A stretch of 64,000 bases of DNA from DATNPX01 sp036702975 (GTDB taxonomy: Bacteria; Cyanobacteriota; Vampirovibrionia; Obscuribacterales; Obscuribacteraceae), in NCBI GenBank assembly GCA_036702975.1, contig DATNPX010000034.1, positions 124,001-188,000 of the forward strand, in the 5' to 3' direction. Positions 34,751 through 43,712 of the stretch are shown in pieces. The position numbers and the translations under genes were made by a program. The first letter of the stretch is position 1, and every line of letters begins with the position of its first letter. The notes under the pieces were generated by a model that was given only the letters and a program-made list of their open reading frames with translations, was not told the origin of the DNA and searched no databases.

Positions 34751-35482
34751 CTAGTCCAAAAATTCATTATTAGCAAAGTGCTCTGGTTGTGCATGCTTAA
34801 GGTTGTGAACAGCCGCCGAGTAGTCTATTTCGCCGCTACGCAAGAGCGACTGTAAGCGCAGGCATTCGACAATAAGCGATGCTTTCACGAGTCGCAATTG
34901 AAGCAGCACACGTCCGAGTCTCAGGTTGAAACTTCTTGCCTCAGATAGCGCCATTTGCAGATCCGATTCGGTCAAATGATTTGACAACACAAGCAAACGG
35001 CCTAGTCGGTGTTCGTTAGTACTGACTACCGGTATCTGGAGTTCTTCGACTTTGCGCTCGAACATAGCGGCAGCTATTGCATATTTTGCCTGTGCTGCCA
35101 GGTAAGGGTTTTGATGTCCTGAAAGCGCTAACAAAATGTCATCGCACACGTCCAATTGGTTAGCCAAGCCAAGCCGGATTCGTGGAGTTGGATCGTTGGA
35201 TAATTTTTCCAAAACATCGATTGGGCAAGCAGAGTTCAAAATCGCAGCCAGTCGAACGGAGATTTCACTGTCATCAGCCAGTATGCGCAGGACTGAGCTC
35301 GGGGTTGCTTCGCTTGATGCCAAAACTGCCCGGATTTGACTTGATGAGTGCTGTGCCAGAGCCTCGAAGCCACCACTTTCTATTGAGATAAGACTCTGGC
35401 GTTCTTGCTGTTTCAAAAAAGTTGTCCTCACATCATCAATTGTTTCCGTGCTTAGGGAACAGGTCAGTTCGATATAAAACAT
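34751..35482 (-). CDS. LRV/HEAT-like repeat protein with GspE/PilB-N-like units
   Basis: 243 residues. Residues ~40-135 form 4-5 leucine-rich-variant repeats (SSQIRAVLASSEATPSSVLR, DSEISVRLAAILNSACPIDV, TPRIRLGLANQLDVCDDILL), as in superhelical scaffold proteins. Then two units at ~159-180 (LGRLLVLSNHLTESDLQMAL) and ~189-213 (LGRVLLQLRLVKASLIVECL) resemble the GspE/PilB N-terminal domain. The start lies in a 13-bp tandem repeat, and a CGCAA motif lies 50 bases upstream. It is likely a cytoplasmic adaptor; the function is unknown. Confidence 0.7.
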   Translation of the reverse strand: MFYIELTCSLSTETIDDVRTTFLKQQERQSLISIESGGFEALAQHSSSQIRAVLASSEATPSSVLRILADDSEISVRLAAILNSACPIDVLEKLSNDPTPRIRLGLANQLDVCDDILLALSGHQNPYLAAQAKYAIAAAMFERKVEELQIPVVSTNEHRLGRLLVLSNHLTESDLQMALSEARSFNLRLGRVLLQLRLVKASLIVECLRLQSLLRSGEIDYSAAVHNLKHAQPEHFANNEFLD

Positions 35483-35495
35483 CGATATAAAACAT
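35470..35495. repeat. 13-bp tandem repeat over a start codon
   Basis: CGATATAAAACAT occurs twice in a row and continues CGATAG. On the minus strand each unit begins with ATG; the inner one (35482) is in frame with the LRV gene and the outer one (35495) is out of frame by 13 bases. Confidence 0.7.
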
Positions 35496-35532
35496 CGATA
35501 GACGGTTCTTTCACACTCTTATGATATTAGCA

Positions 35533-35552
35533 CTTGCGCAATTTCGCAATTG
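35533..35552. promoter_or_regulatory. CGCAA direct-repeat motif, site 8
   Basis: CTTGCGCAATTTCGCAATTG holds CGCAATTT and CGCAATTG exactly 8 bases apart, 50 bases before the start of the LRV-repeat gene; nearly identical in sequence and position to site 5. Confidence 0.5.
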
Positions 35553-35624
35553 ACTAACACTAGCTAATTATGAGAGCTGACAACACCTACGATTCGCCTC
35601 CGAAAAAAGTAGTGCAGAACCAGC

Positions 35625-37040
35625 TTACAAAGGACGACCGACAGCTTGTTCAAGGTCAGTAAGAGATTGTTGATAACTTCTAACAGCCTCTAAATATAAA
35701 GCGCTTACCTGAACGTTTTCTTGCTGTGCCATTAGTGCTGAGGTTATGTCATTTTGTCCAAACTCGTACGCTCGTCGGGCCATCCGTGCCACCTCGGCCG
35801 ACACAGGTAATATCTGAGTTTGAAACAGTTCTATGCGATCTCTCGCTGCGACAAGCTGTTGGTAAGCAGTTAGTACTTGTTCTGTCACTTCATTTCTCGT
35901 TGAACCTAATTCCATTAGCAGCTGCATATTTAGCGCCTTTAAACGGGCAATCTCGCCCTGATTGCGATTGAGTATCGGCAACTCCTGACTGACCGCTATG
36001 TAAAATCCCCTGGTTGGAACGGATGGTCGTGGCGGATTCCCAGAGTATGAACTGCCTGTATTTAAGACAGGGTTGGGGTAGCGATTTGCTTGCGCAACTC
36101 GCAAATTCTCCGCATTGACGACCAATTTTTGTTCGACAATTTTAATATCGAGCCTTTTACCGAGCGCTTCGCCGACAAGTGAGGACGGGGTTTGCAATGT
36201 CTGACTAAAGTCAGGAAGCAGCTCATGTGTAGAGCCCCGCAGGCTGAGAGACGGCAGCCGCAGAACTTCTATAGTCTCATTGTAACCACGCCCCATAATC
36301 ACCATTAGTTTTTGTTTGGCTTGCAGGGACCTCGTTGTGCTTTGCCTGTAATCCGCTTCTGCTTGCATGGCCGCTAATTCCGCCCGTCGAGCATCTAACG
36401 CAGCGACATCTCCGGCAGCAAATCGTTTTTGCGCTACAGTTTTGAAATCCATGGCGAGCCGCTTCAAGTCGCCAAACATCGTCATTGTTTCGTTAGCCAT
36501 AACAATATCTAAGTAAGCTCTTCTTACAAGACCGCGGAATCGCCAGAGACTCCCGGCAATTTCCAAATCTGCTTGTTTGACTTGACTCTTAGCGGCCAGG
36601 AGCCGGAAAATCAACTTCCACGGTGGCTCGATCGAAACCGACGCGCCCAGCTGATGTGCCAGTTGTGCACTATCCTCAAGTACGAAGAAGGAAGGATTTG
36701 GCATTACTAATGCCTGCGCACGTGCAGCCTTTGCTATACCCAACTGCGCACGGATGCTGGCGACGCGCGGACTATTTAGCAGCGATTCATCAAACACGGC
36801 GGATAAAGCGATTGGGGATTGTGTAACAGACAGGTTGTTTTGACCCTGGCTCATAATTACCGGATCGATAGAAGCAGACCTGACCGGAACATTCATGACC
36901 TGTACAAAGGCAACAATAATGAGCGATATCAACACGACGCCCTTGCGAATAAGGTGCGAATTTACGTGGACATCGTTTCGCGAACCCGGGCAACATTGCC
37001 CACAAGAAAGGGGGATCATTTTTAGAGAATCGGACTTCAT
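35625..37040 (-). CDS. TolC/OEP-family outer membrane efflux protein
   Basis: 471 residues with an N-terminal hydrophobic signal (VVLISLIIVAFVQVMNVPV) and two outer-membrane-efflux-protein repeats of long helices (AKSQVKQADLEIAGSLWRFR; QLLMELGSTRNEVTEQVLTA; ARMARRAYEFGQNDITSALM). It should form the trimeric channel of a tripartite exporter. Its ATG overlaps the stop of the upstream gene (ATGA), and it ends a leftward run that starts with the permease at 42209 and includes a P-type ATPase. No HlyD-type adaptor is in this operon. Confidence 0.88.
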   Translation of the reverse strand: MKSDSLKMIPLSCGQCCPGSRNDVHVNSHLIRKGVVLISLIIVAFVQVMNVPVRSASIDPVIMSQGQNNLSVTQSPIALSAVFDESLLNSPRVASIRAQLGIAKAARAQALVMPNPSFFVLEDSAQLAHQLGASVSIEPPWKLIFRLLAAKSQVKQADLEIAGSLWRFRGLVRRAYLDIVMANETMTMFGDLKRLAMDFKTVAQKRFAAGDVAALDARRAELAAMQAEADYRQSTTRSLQAKQKLMVIMGRGYNETIEVLRLPSLSLRGSTHELLPDFSQTLQTPSSLVGEALGKRLDIKIVEQKLVVNAENLRVAQANRYPNPVLNTGSSYSGNPPRPSVPTRGFYIAVSQELPILNRNQGEIARLKALNMQLLMELGSTRNEVTEQVLTAYQQLVAARDRIELFQTQILPVSAEVARMARRAYEFGQNDITSALMAQQENVQVSALYLEAVRSYQQSLTDLEQAVGRPL

Positions 37041-37426
37041 AATTTTACGTTTTCAAAATGCGTGAATCTATCCTGGTCTACAAATATCGTTTCCTTGATG
37101 TCAAATTCAGTCTCTTCCACAATCATTTCGCAGATGTCTCTATGACGAGTTGAGTCAATCCTCCATTTCAAATAGAAATTCCTGTCCGAATCAACCATTT
37201 CCTCATGGATAGTTACAGTGATTCTGCTTTTGTCTTCGCAGTCTGCCCCGAGCGGTGCGGTTCTGAATTCCAGTCGATACTGGGCCACAGTGCACGAGAG
37301 CTCCGATTCCTTTCGCCAGCGAAAGACACCACTGCTGTTTTCTAACTGATGTGAATACAGAGTCGTCTCAACAACACAAACGACATCTTCCCGCGAAGCT
37401 AAGGGCAAAGGCCCAAGTAGTCGCAT
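37037..37426 (-). CDS. Unknown small protein, paralogue of 48537-48899
   Basis: 129 residues from the ATG at 37426, with GAGG 8 nt upstream. It shares a pattern with the protein at 48537: YSHQLENSSGVFRWRK versus YHLVENELGRFRWRK, and FYLKWRIDSTRHRDICEMIV versus LYLRWQIISLSAIDLCKQII, both then followed by EETEF/RETEF. It has no signal peptide and is predicted to be a small alpha/beta cytoplasmic protein. Both copies are coupled by ATGA to a gene for an exported protein. No known family was recognised. Confidence 0.7.
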   Translation of the reverse strand: MRLLGPLPLASREDVVCVVETTLYSHQLENSSGVFRWRKESELSCTVAQYRLEFRTAPLGADCEDKSRITVTIHEEMVDSDRNFYLKWRIDSTRHRDICEMIVEETEFDIKETIFVDQDRFTHFENVKL

Positions 37427-37507
37427 CGTTCCATACCTCGATATAACATTGCGGATGCATATCTGCAATCCACAATGGCACAAAGTGCTAGATTTGACGA
37501 AATTCAG

Positions 37508-37786
37508 TCAGCTCACATGGCTAGCACCGGACAGGTAAATCACTTGCTGATGCATGACTCCACCCGCTCGTCTCTGTATTCTAGGGAGAAACTGTTTTTT
37601 GAATTTACGGACAGTTTCAAGAGATTCGTGCCGCCCTCTCCAATCCTCTCGGTGATATACATCGCGAACGATGTTGACCACATGAGGACTTGTCAACTCC
37701 TCTAAACCGCCCATCAGCCCAGGCAGCATTACCTCTAAGCTTCGATCGAATTTGCCTAACTCAACAATCAAGTCTTCAACTGTCAT
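37508..37786 (-). CDS. Hypothetical protein, 92 aa
   Basis: The ATG at 37786 is preceded by GGAGG with 8-nt spacing. The sequence begins MTVEDLIVELGKFDRSLEVM and continues LPGLMGGLEELTSPHVVNIV, a pattern seen in small proteins that start with MTVxDLIxxLxxF. The C-terminus is basic. No signal or membrane segment. It lies inside the leftward ATPase/TolC operon; function unknown. Confidence 0.7.
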   Translation of the reverse strand: MTVEDLIVELGKFDRSLEVMLPGLMGGLEELTSPHVVNIVRDVYHREDWRGRHESLETVRKFKKQFLPRIQRRAGGVMHQQVIYLSGASHVS

Positions 37787-37912
37787 AACAGAAAACCTCC
37801 GGAAAGAATGCGATTACCCAGCATGAACATTCGTAAGCTCACGCCCGTAGCACTAAGACGGCTCTCTATCTTGCTCTCAAGAAGATAGAGCACACATTTA
37901 CTTTCGGAAGGT

Positions 37913-38278
37913 TTAGAGCCGAAGGGCTCTGTAGAGAATACAGGTGCGAAGACTCGCAGAACGAAAAGGTCGTCCACGGCTGCGTAATAGATCTCCGTCG
38001 TTTTTAACGCCTACTTCGAGAAGAGGCGCTACGATTGCAATTAACAGCAGAAACATCATCGATGTCTCTACCGCCAGTTTCTGGTTTATTGCCCATGGAC
38101 TATGAACATGCACAGATGACTCAGTAGGCGTGTCTTGCGAGCATGCAGGCTGGACATGCAAGACAGTCGTCAGCGGTTTACTAAAAACGCACTCTTTCTG
38201 AGCATCGTGCAAAAATGTGCCTGTCCATAACAAGGTGAACAGGAGAAATGGTATCACGAATGAAGATACTGTTTTCAT
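37913..38278 (-). CDS. Small membrane/exported hypothetical protein
   Basis: 121 residues from the ATG at 38278, which begins with a signal-like segment (MKTVSSFVIPFLLFTLLWTG). A second membrane helix (TSMMFLLLIAIVAPLLEVGV) precedes a basic tail. Between them is a 50-residue loop with two Cys and several His (HVQPACSQ, VHVHSPW), possibly metal-related given the adjacent P-type ATPase. The frame is open to 38386, where an ATG overlaps the ATPase stop, so a 157-residue coupled form is possible. Confidence 0.6.
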   Translation of the reverse strand: MKTVSSFVIPFLLFTLLWTGTFLHDAQKECVFSKPLTTVLHVQPACSQDTPTESSVHVHSPWAINQKLAVETSMMFLLLIAIVAPLLEVGVKNDGDLLRSRGRPFRSASLRTCILYRALRL

Positions 38279-38382
38279 GAGACTAATAAGCGCACCATCA
38301 CTGGCAATGCTAGTCCAATCGGCGAGTAAATGCAATTTATTGCAATAACTTCGCATTAAGTTCAGGGAAACACCTAACTCGA

Positions 38383-41106
38383 TCACTCAATCTCCGCTCG
38401 AATTATTGTCTTTCCTAATGTTTGCACCGGGAGAGAAAGTACAAAAGAGAGAAGCGCTCCCGCGAAGACGACACACAAATGTTGACGGTTTAGAGCACTT
38501 GTTCCCAAAACAAGCTGAAAAGACGGAACATAAATGGCGGCAAATAAAAGCACCAGATTGATTGCAGTGCACAGCATCATCGATCTCTTACGGCTCCAAC
38601 AAGACACCGAAGCAGAATCAGCGGCAAGCCATGACCATGACTGAAAAATCAAAGAGAGCGAAAGCGTCGCAAGAGCAACCGTGGTTGCACTGTCAGCGCC
38701 GAGATAATATTGATCAGCAAGAACAGAAATCAAAGTAACGCCCGCTACAAGCAGGCTTCGAACTGCGATTTGAATCTGCTCATATCTGTTTAGCAGCTTC
38801 TCCGTACTAACCCTGGGCGGTCTAGACATTACGTTATCCGGATTTCGCTGCAAGACGATACCGAGCCCTGGCAATATATGCATGATCAGATTCAAATAAA
38901 GCAATTGAAGAGGTTGCAGAAACAATCCGGTATTCGCAACAAGACCTAGCGTAATAGCGATGACGGAGGCGAAGCTGGCCGTGAGCAAATAGCCGATAGC
39001 ACGACTGATATTCTCATAGGTAATTCTTCCTTGTTCGACAGCCTTGACTATGGTGGCAAAATTGTCATCGGTAATGACAAGATCCGCAGATTCTTTCGCC
39101 ATATCAGTGCCTGATTTTCCCATAGCTATTCCGATATTAGACTGGCGTAGCGCTGGGGCGTCGTTGACACCGTCACCTGTCATAGCAACGATCTGGCCCT
39201 TATCTTGTAGTAGTTTCACAATATTGAGTTTCATCTCAGGCGTGACTCGTGCGAGAACTGAAACCGAGTCGAGTGCTTCAGACAGCTCCGCGTTCTTCAA
39301 CTTGCTAAGTTCGATGCCTGTTAGCACCACATTCGCCTTATCTTCTCGCGAAGTTATCCCCAATTCGCTGGCCACAGCCCTTGCTGTATTGGCTTGATCA
39401 CCGGTGAGCATCAGGATTCTGATACCGGCAGATTGACAAGTTTTGATCGCTGACTGGACATTTTCCTTCGGACGGTCAGCCATTGCTACCAGTCCCAGAA
39501 GCGTCAACTGTTGCTCAAGTTCTGCCTGATCGAGATCGTCAGGAACGTGTGCGAGACTTCTCGCTCCCACTGCAAGAACGCGAAGTCCTTGCCCGGCCAG
39601 TTCAAGATTCCTTTCGCTAAACCATGCCGCTATATCTTTGTTTAGATCTATCGTGCCGCCGCTACTTCTCAGCCGAGTGCATAAGGGCAGCAAAGTTTCC
39701 GGAGATCCTTTACAGAAAAGCGTGCATCCGCCTGACGGAGCTAGATGTATGGTGGACATGCGCTTACGACTCAAGTCGAAAGGCAACTCTGCTAGTCGGG
39801 GCAGCTCTGACCGCAGGGACTCGTCATTTGCACCAAGCTTTACAGCGGCCGTAATTAGACACCCCTCGGTCGGGTCACCATGAATATGCCAACCTTCCGC
39901 GTCATCATGATTTTCTAAACGTGCATCATTGCACAAACATATTGCAGTGAGAAATTCATACAAGCGTTTTTCATCACATTCGAAAGGTGCCCCGCCCATC
40001 GTAAGTTTGCCGGTGGGCTCGTATCCCCTTCCAGACAACTGCAGATGCTCAGGATACAAAATGATGTCAGTCACGAGCATTTTATTTTCTGTCAGAGTTC
40101 CGGTCTTATCTGTACAGATTACGGTTGTGCAACCAAGCGTTTCTACTGCAGGCAATCGTCTTACCAGGGCTTTTGCCGCTATCATCCGTCGAATGCCCGC
40201 AGCTAGAGCCAGCGTCGCTATTACCGGAAGCCCTTCGGGAATGGCGGCAACAGCAAGGGCAATACTTGTTTCGATCATTCTCTCAATTGGAAAATGTCTG
40301 AGCAATCCCAAAACAGCGAATGCCACAGACAAGATGAGAACCAACCACGTCAGCTGATGTCCTAGCACATCGAGTGCTTTTGTCAACGGAGTCTCCCCTG
40401 ATACCGTCTCTTTCAGCAACACGCCAAGCTTGCCAATCCTGGTATTACAACCGGTGGCAATCACCAGACATAGTGCTCGTCCAGATAGAACGCAAGTTCC
40501 CTGAAACGCAAAAGCATCGTTTAGTCGATCAACGTGAGATGGACTTGCCGTCTTCCAAACCGGAAGGCTCTCTCCTGTCAGGGGCGACTCATCGACGGAA
40601 AAAGAGGCGCTCTCTATCAATCGAAGGTCTGCTGGCACTCTCACCCCTGCGTCCAGAAGAACGATATCGCCTCGCACCAGTTCCCTGACTGGCAGATCGA
40701 CTTCACGCCCGTCCCGACGAACGCGAGTGGTGGCTCCCGTCATACGTGATAAGGCTTCCAGAGATACCTTAGCTCGGTACTCTGTGAAGAAGCCGATCAC
40801 GGCATTGACTAGTAACGCGATAAGAATGCCCGCAGTTTGCAGGTACTCTTGCATGAATGCCGAGATGACTGCGGAGACAATAAGAAGAATCACTACGCTT
40901 GATCTAAATTGCTCTAGCAATAATGCCCAAGCGTTTATTGGCCGAGTCTGTCCAAACTCATTTGGACCGTCTTCTTGCAATCGTCGACTGGCGACTTTCA
41001 AAGTCAATCCGTCGTTCTTGTCTGAACCAAATAATGACAATAATGACTGTGGTGATTGCTGAATCAGCTCTTGCTCTGAAACACTCATTGCATTACTCAC
41101 CGTCAA
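38383..41106 (-). CDS. P-type ATPase, P2 (Ca2+-ATPase-like) subfamily
   Basis: 907 residues. Catalytic motifs are complete: DKTGTLTENK (phosphorylated Asp), TGES in SPLTGESLPV, KGSPE in the nucleotide domain, and TGDGVNDAPAL. TM4 carries AVAAIPEGLPVIATLALA, as in Ca2+/Mn2+ pumps. In TM6 the segment reads LYLNLIMHILPGLGIVLQ, where His replaces the Asp of NLxTD that binds Ca2+ in SERCA-type pumps, so the ion may differ. The N-terminus has a cation-ATPase N domain (SLLSLFGSDKNDGLTLKVAS). It starts 2 bases after the upstream permease stop. Confidence 0.93.
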   Translation of the reverse strand: MTVSNAMSVSEQELIQQSPQSLLSLFGSDKNDGLTLKVASRRLQEDGPNEFGQTRPINAWALLLEQFRSSVVILLIVSAVISAFMQEYLQTAGILIALLVNAVIGFFTEYRAKVSLEALSRMTGATTRVRRDGREVDLPVRELVRGDIVLLDAGVRVPADLRLIESASFSVDESPLTGESLPVWKTASPSHVDRLNDAFAFQGTCVLSGRALCLVIATGCNTRIGKLGVLLKETVSGETPLTKALDVLGHQLTWLVLILSVAFAVLGLLRHFPIERMIETSIALAVAAIPEGLPVIATLALAAGIRRMIAAKALVRRLPAVETLGCTTVICTDKTGTLTENKMLVTDIILYPEHLQLSGRGYEPTGKLTMGGAPFECDEKRLYEFLTAICLCNDARLENHDDAEGWHIHGDPTEGCLITAAVKLGANDESLRSELPRLAELPFDLSRKRMSTIHLAPSGGCTLFCKGSPETLLPLCTRLRSSGGTIDLNKDIAAWFSERNLELAGQGLRVLAVGARSLAHVPDDLDQAELEQQLTLLGLVAMADRPKENVQSAIKTCQSAGIRILMLTGDQANTARAVASELGITSREDKANVVLTGIELSKLKNAELSEALDSVSVLARVTPEMKLNIVKLLQDKGQIVAMTGDGVNDAPALRQSNIGIAMGKSGTDMAKESADLVITDDNFATIVKAVEQGRITYENISRAIGYLLTASFASVIAITLGLVANTGLFLQPLQLLYLNLIMHILPGLGIVLQRNPDNVMSRPPRVSTEKLLNRYEQIQIAVRSLLVAGVTLISVLADQYYLGADSATTVALATLSLSLIFQSWSWLAADSASVSCWSRKRSMMLCTAINLVLLFAAIYVPSFQLVLGTSALNRQHLCVVFAGALLSFVLSLPVQTLGKTIIRAEIE

Positions 41107-41108
41107 AG

Positions 41109-42209
41109 CTACCGAATACCAACTTGCGCTGTGGCATCCGAAACAGCGCTCACACTGCCAACGGCAGTATCTCCCGACTCATTATTGATCTTGTTGACCC
41201 AGAACACTTGCAGCAGATAGATCAGAGCCGACGCCACAGGAACACTGATGAGAGCTCCAAGTACGCCCATAAGTCGCGCACCAACCATAATGGCAAATAG
41301 AACTATCAATGGATGAAGTGAGGTATGCTTGCTTAAGAAAAAAGGCACCAGGAACGAACTTTCGATCCATTGCTCAATGGCACAGACCAGCACCGCCCCA
41401 CAAGCTAACAAAGGGGATTGGTTGAGCGCAACAATGACGGCAAAAACGCAAGTTATGATAGACCCTATGTACGGTATCAAGTTTAGAAACCCGGCCAATA
41501 ACCCTAAGGCTAAGGCATACCGTATACCTAGCAACGAGAACCCAGTGGCAAGAAGCACCGCAACGCAACAGGCAACCAGTAGCTGACCTCTCACATAACC
41601 ACCCATTCGCGACGCTAAAGGCAAAATCATGTCACTGATTCGTGGACGAATCTGCGGCGGCAACCAATGCATAATCGATGTCCACAATGTGTCAGACTCC
41701 ACAACAAAATATCCGGCAAGAAACGCGGTCAATAGCGCATTCAAAAGCAGTCCAACCAGACCTGCAGTCATGTCTAATGTTTGGTGAAACAAGTGCATAC
41801 CAAAGTCTCGAATACTTTCGGCGGTGGGCACAAGAACGGAGGACCCGCTGCCAACAATGCTAAAAGCGTTTTGATACCAGTGGTTAACGTCGCTAATGTA
41901 GACAGGAAGGTTTTCGTTCAGAATACGCCATTGCTCGCGCAAGGGCGGTGCCAATAGCACGGCAATCGCCACGTAGAGCATAAAACCAAGAAAGTAGATG
42001 CCTAGGACACTCGTCAGTCTACTGACCTTTTTTCTCTCTGCTGCATCTGCAATCGGAGCCAACGCCGAAGCTACCGTAACGGCAAGAACCAGCAGCACTA
42101 TTAGAATTTTGAGCTGATAAAGCAAGAATGCAACTAAAGCCGTTAGGCTGGAGAAAAGCACCAGTTTGAATGCCAGGTCGGTATTGTTTGCGCGATCGGC
42201 CTTTGTCAT
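41109..42209 (-). CDS. AI-2E family transporter (PerM type)
   Basis: 366 residues with about 8 membrane segments and the family signature near the C-terminus (LLAGFLNLIPYIGSIITCVF; HTSLHPLIVLFAIMVGARLM GVLGALISVP pattern). The family includes quorum-signal exporters and Na+/H+ antiporter-like members; the substrate is not readable. It is first gene of the leftward operon leading to the P-type ATPase and TolC. Confidence 0.88.
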   Translation of the reverse strand: MTKADRANNTDLAFKLVLFSSLTALVAFLLYQLKILIVLLVLAVTVASALAPIADAAERKKVSRLTSVLGIYFLGFMLYVAIAVLLAPPLREQWRILNENLPVYISDVNHWYQNAFSIVGSGSSVLVPTAESIRDFGMHLFHQTLDMTAGLVGLLLNALLTAFLAGYFVVESDTLWTSIMHWLPPQIRPRISDMILPLASRMGGYVRGQLLVACCVAVLLATGFSLLGIRYALALGLLAGFLNLIPYIGSIITCVFAVIVALNQSPLLACGAVLVCAIEQWIESSFLVPFFLSKHTSLHPLIVLFAIMVGARLMGVLGALISVPVASALIYLLQVFWVNKINNESGDTAVGSVSAVSDATAQVGIR

Positions 42210-42646
42210 TTCTCTTTTGCCTTCGAGCTGCTGACGGAAGCCACACTATCTTGAGGGAATGCTCTCATCTTCTACCTACGATTGAGAACTATTGTGATGC
42301 AAGGCACGCAGCCGCACATCAGCCGTAAGCGGTAGGCGGACGCAACTTGCGCCAAGTTGTCTCAGAATAAGCAAAGGGCATTAGACGCCGAGTTCTCCCC
42401 TGCAAAGCCTTTTTGGCCATTTTGGCAATTCGTAGCCTTTTTCAGTATCGACCTTTGGGCCGGGTCGCTCGTTTTCTGTCGTCATCCTTTCTAACGATGC
42501 TCGGTGTTCCAGTCAGAAGCTAAAAAATTGCAACCTCGTTGCATTTGACGATTTATGCATCCTGTTTTTAGGATAAAAGCGTTTGCAAATAAGTGTCCGT
42601 TGGAAGAGTACTAGAAGAGACCTTGTCGACTTTGCCTGCCACACAA
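42210..42646. other. Divergent intergenic region, no gene
   Basis: About 437 bases between the leftward permease operon and the rightward LRR gene. I see no coding pattern. It holds two small dyads: TTGCAAC-CTC-GTTGCA near 42530 and ATCCT-GTTTTT-AGGAT near 42559. Confidence 0.4.
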
Positions 42647-43654
42647 ATGAGCAAACAACAACCAAGTTCATTTCTGCTCATGGCAGTCACGGTCTTGGCT
42701 CTGCTGGGTCGATCAGTTGATGCGGCGCCTATAAAGCAGATCAAGCAAACAAGAGCTATTACTAAGACGTTCGCTTTTCCGACAAAATACTCCTTGGGTA
42801 GACTGATCGTTCTACCAGAACAGTTCGAAGGGAGCATCGGCGAAAACAAAACGTCTCAGCGTGCGATAGGCCAAGTAACAGTAACAATACCAAATGGTTA
42901 CGAATTGATGTTGGATATTGGGGCTGACGCTATCAGCCATGCATCAGAACTTGAGAAGCTTCCGCCGGATGCATTCGACATCATCAAGCTCAGCGCGGTA
43001 AACGTAGAAGACGACGGCAAATCATTTTCAGATCAGATTTTAAGTCATGTGTCTCACTTCACCTCATTAAAGCGCCTCCTCGTGAGCAGATCGGATGCTT
43101 CCGATAGAGGCTTAAAGGTCCTCAAAGGACTACACAACCTGCAGTCGATCGATGCTGCAATGACTGCCACCCATGGAGATTTCCTCGAATCAATTGTCAC
43201 GCCGAATCAAATCAGTCACCTGGTTCTAAACAACGTTGAATTGAATGAGGGAAACCTTCGATACATCAGTGGCTGGAGTCATCTGCAAGAGCTCAGCTTG
43301 GAGCGGACCAATATCACAAATCAAGGACTCCAATACATCGGCAGGTGCACAAGCATACGCACACTACGCCTACGAACCAATCCGCGGATAAGCGACGATG
43401 GCATCACTTCTCTATTGAGTCTGAACCAGCTCGTTAAGCTTGATTTGCGCAAAAGCGGCATTACGGCAAAGGGTATCTCCAAACTTAAAAGTATGAAGAG
43501 TCTAAAGTTCCTAACCGTGTCGGATTCATCAATAACTCTTCCACAACTGGCAAAGCTGCAATGCGAACTCAAGGGTGTAAGCCTAACCCGTGAGCACGCC
43601 GCCAATGAAGCCGATTCATATATGCAGCATCTTTTTAGGCCGATCAGCCGCTAG
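42647..43654 (+). CDS. Secreted leucine-rich-repeat protein (paralogue 2)
   Basis: 335 residues from the ATG at 42647 (GTG 42593 is an open alternative). The signal peptide SSFLLMAVTVLALLGRSVDA ends in a good VDA-A site. A beta domain (YSLGRLIVLPEQFEGSI; GQVTVTIPNGYELMLDIGAD) precedes LRRs (~135-300: LQELSLERTNITNQGLQYIG, LVKLDLRKSGITAKGISKLK). It ends YMQHLFRPISR, matching FEKHMFAPLK of the LRR protein at 14912. Same family, same layout, different neighbourhoods. Confidence 0.8.
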   Translation: MSKQQPSSFLLMAVTVLALLGRSVDAAPIKQIKQTRAITKTFAFPTKYSLGRLIVLPEQFEGSIGENKTSQRAIGQVTVTIPNGYELMLDIGADAISHASELEKLPPDAFDIIKLSAVNVEDDGKSFSDQILSHVSHFTSLKRLLVSRSDASDRGLKVLKGLHNLQSIDAAMTATHGDFLESIVTPNQISHLVLNNVELNEGNLRYISGWSHLQELSLERTNITNQGLQYIGRCTSIRTLRLRTNPRISDDGITSLLSLNQLVKLDLRKSGITAKGISKLKSMKSLKFLTVSDSSITLPQLAKLQCELKGVSLTREHAANEADSYMQHLFRPISR

Positions 43655-43712
43655 AACCACGTGGACGACGCCGAATAAACCATAACTAGACCTCAGGATG
43701 GATTAAAAATCC

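Noticed and set aside
37783..37977. 64-codon frame just upstream of the 37786 gene
   Set aside because: GTG start inside the basic tail of the 37913 gene and its codons mainly cover the Shine-Dalgarno of the next gene.
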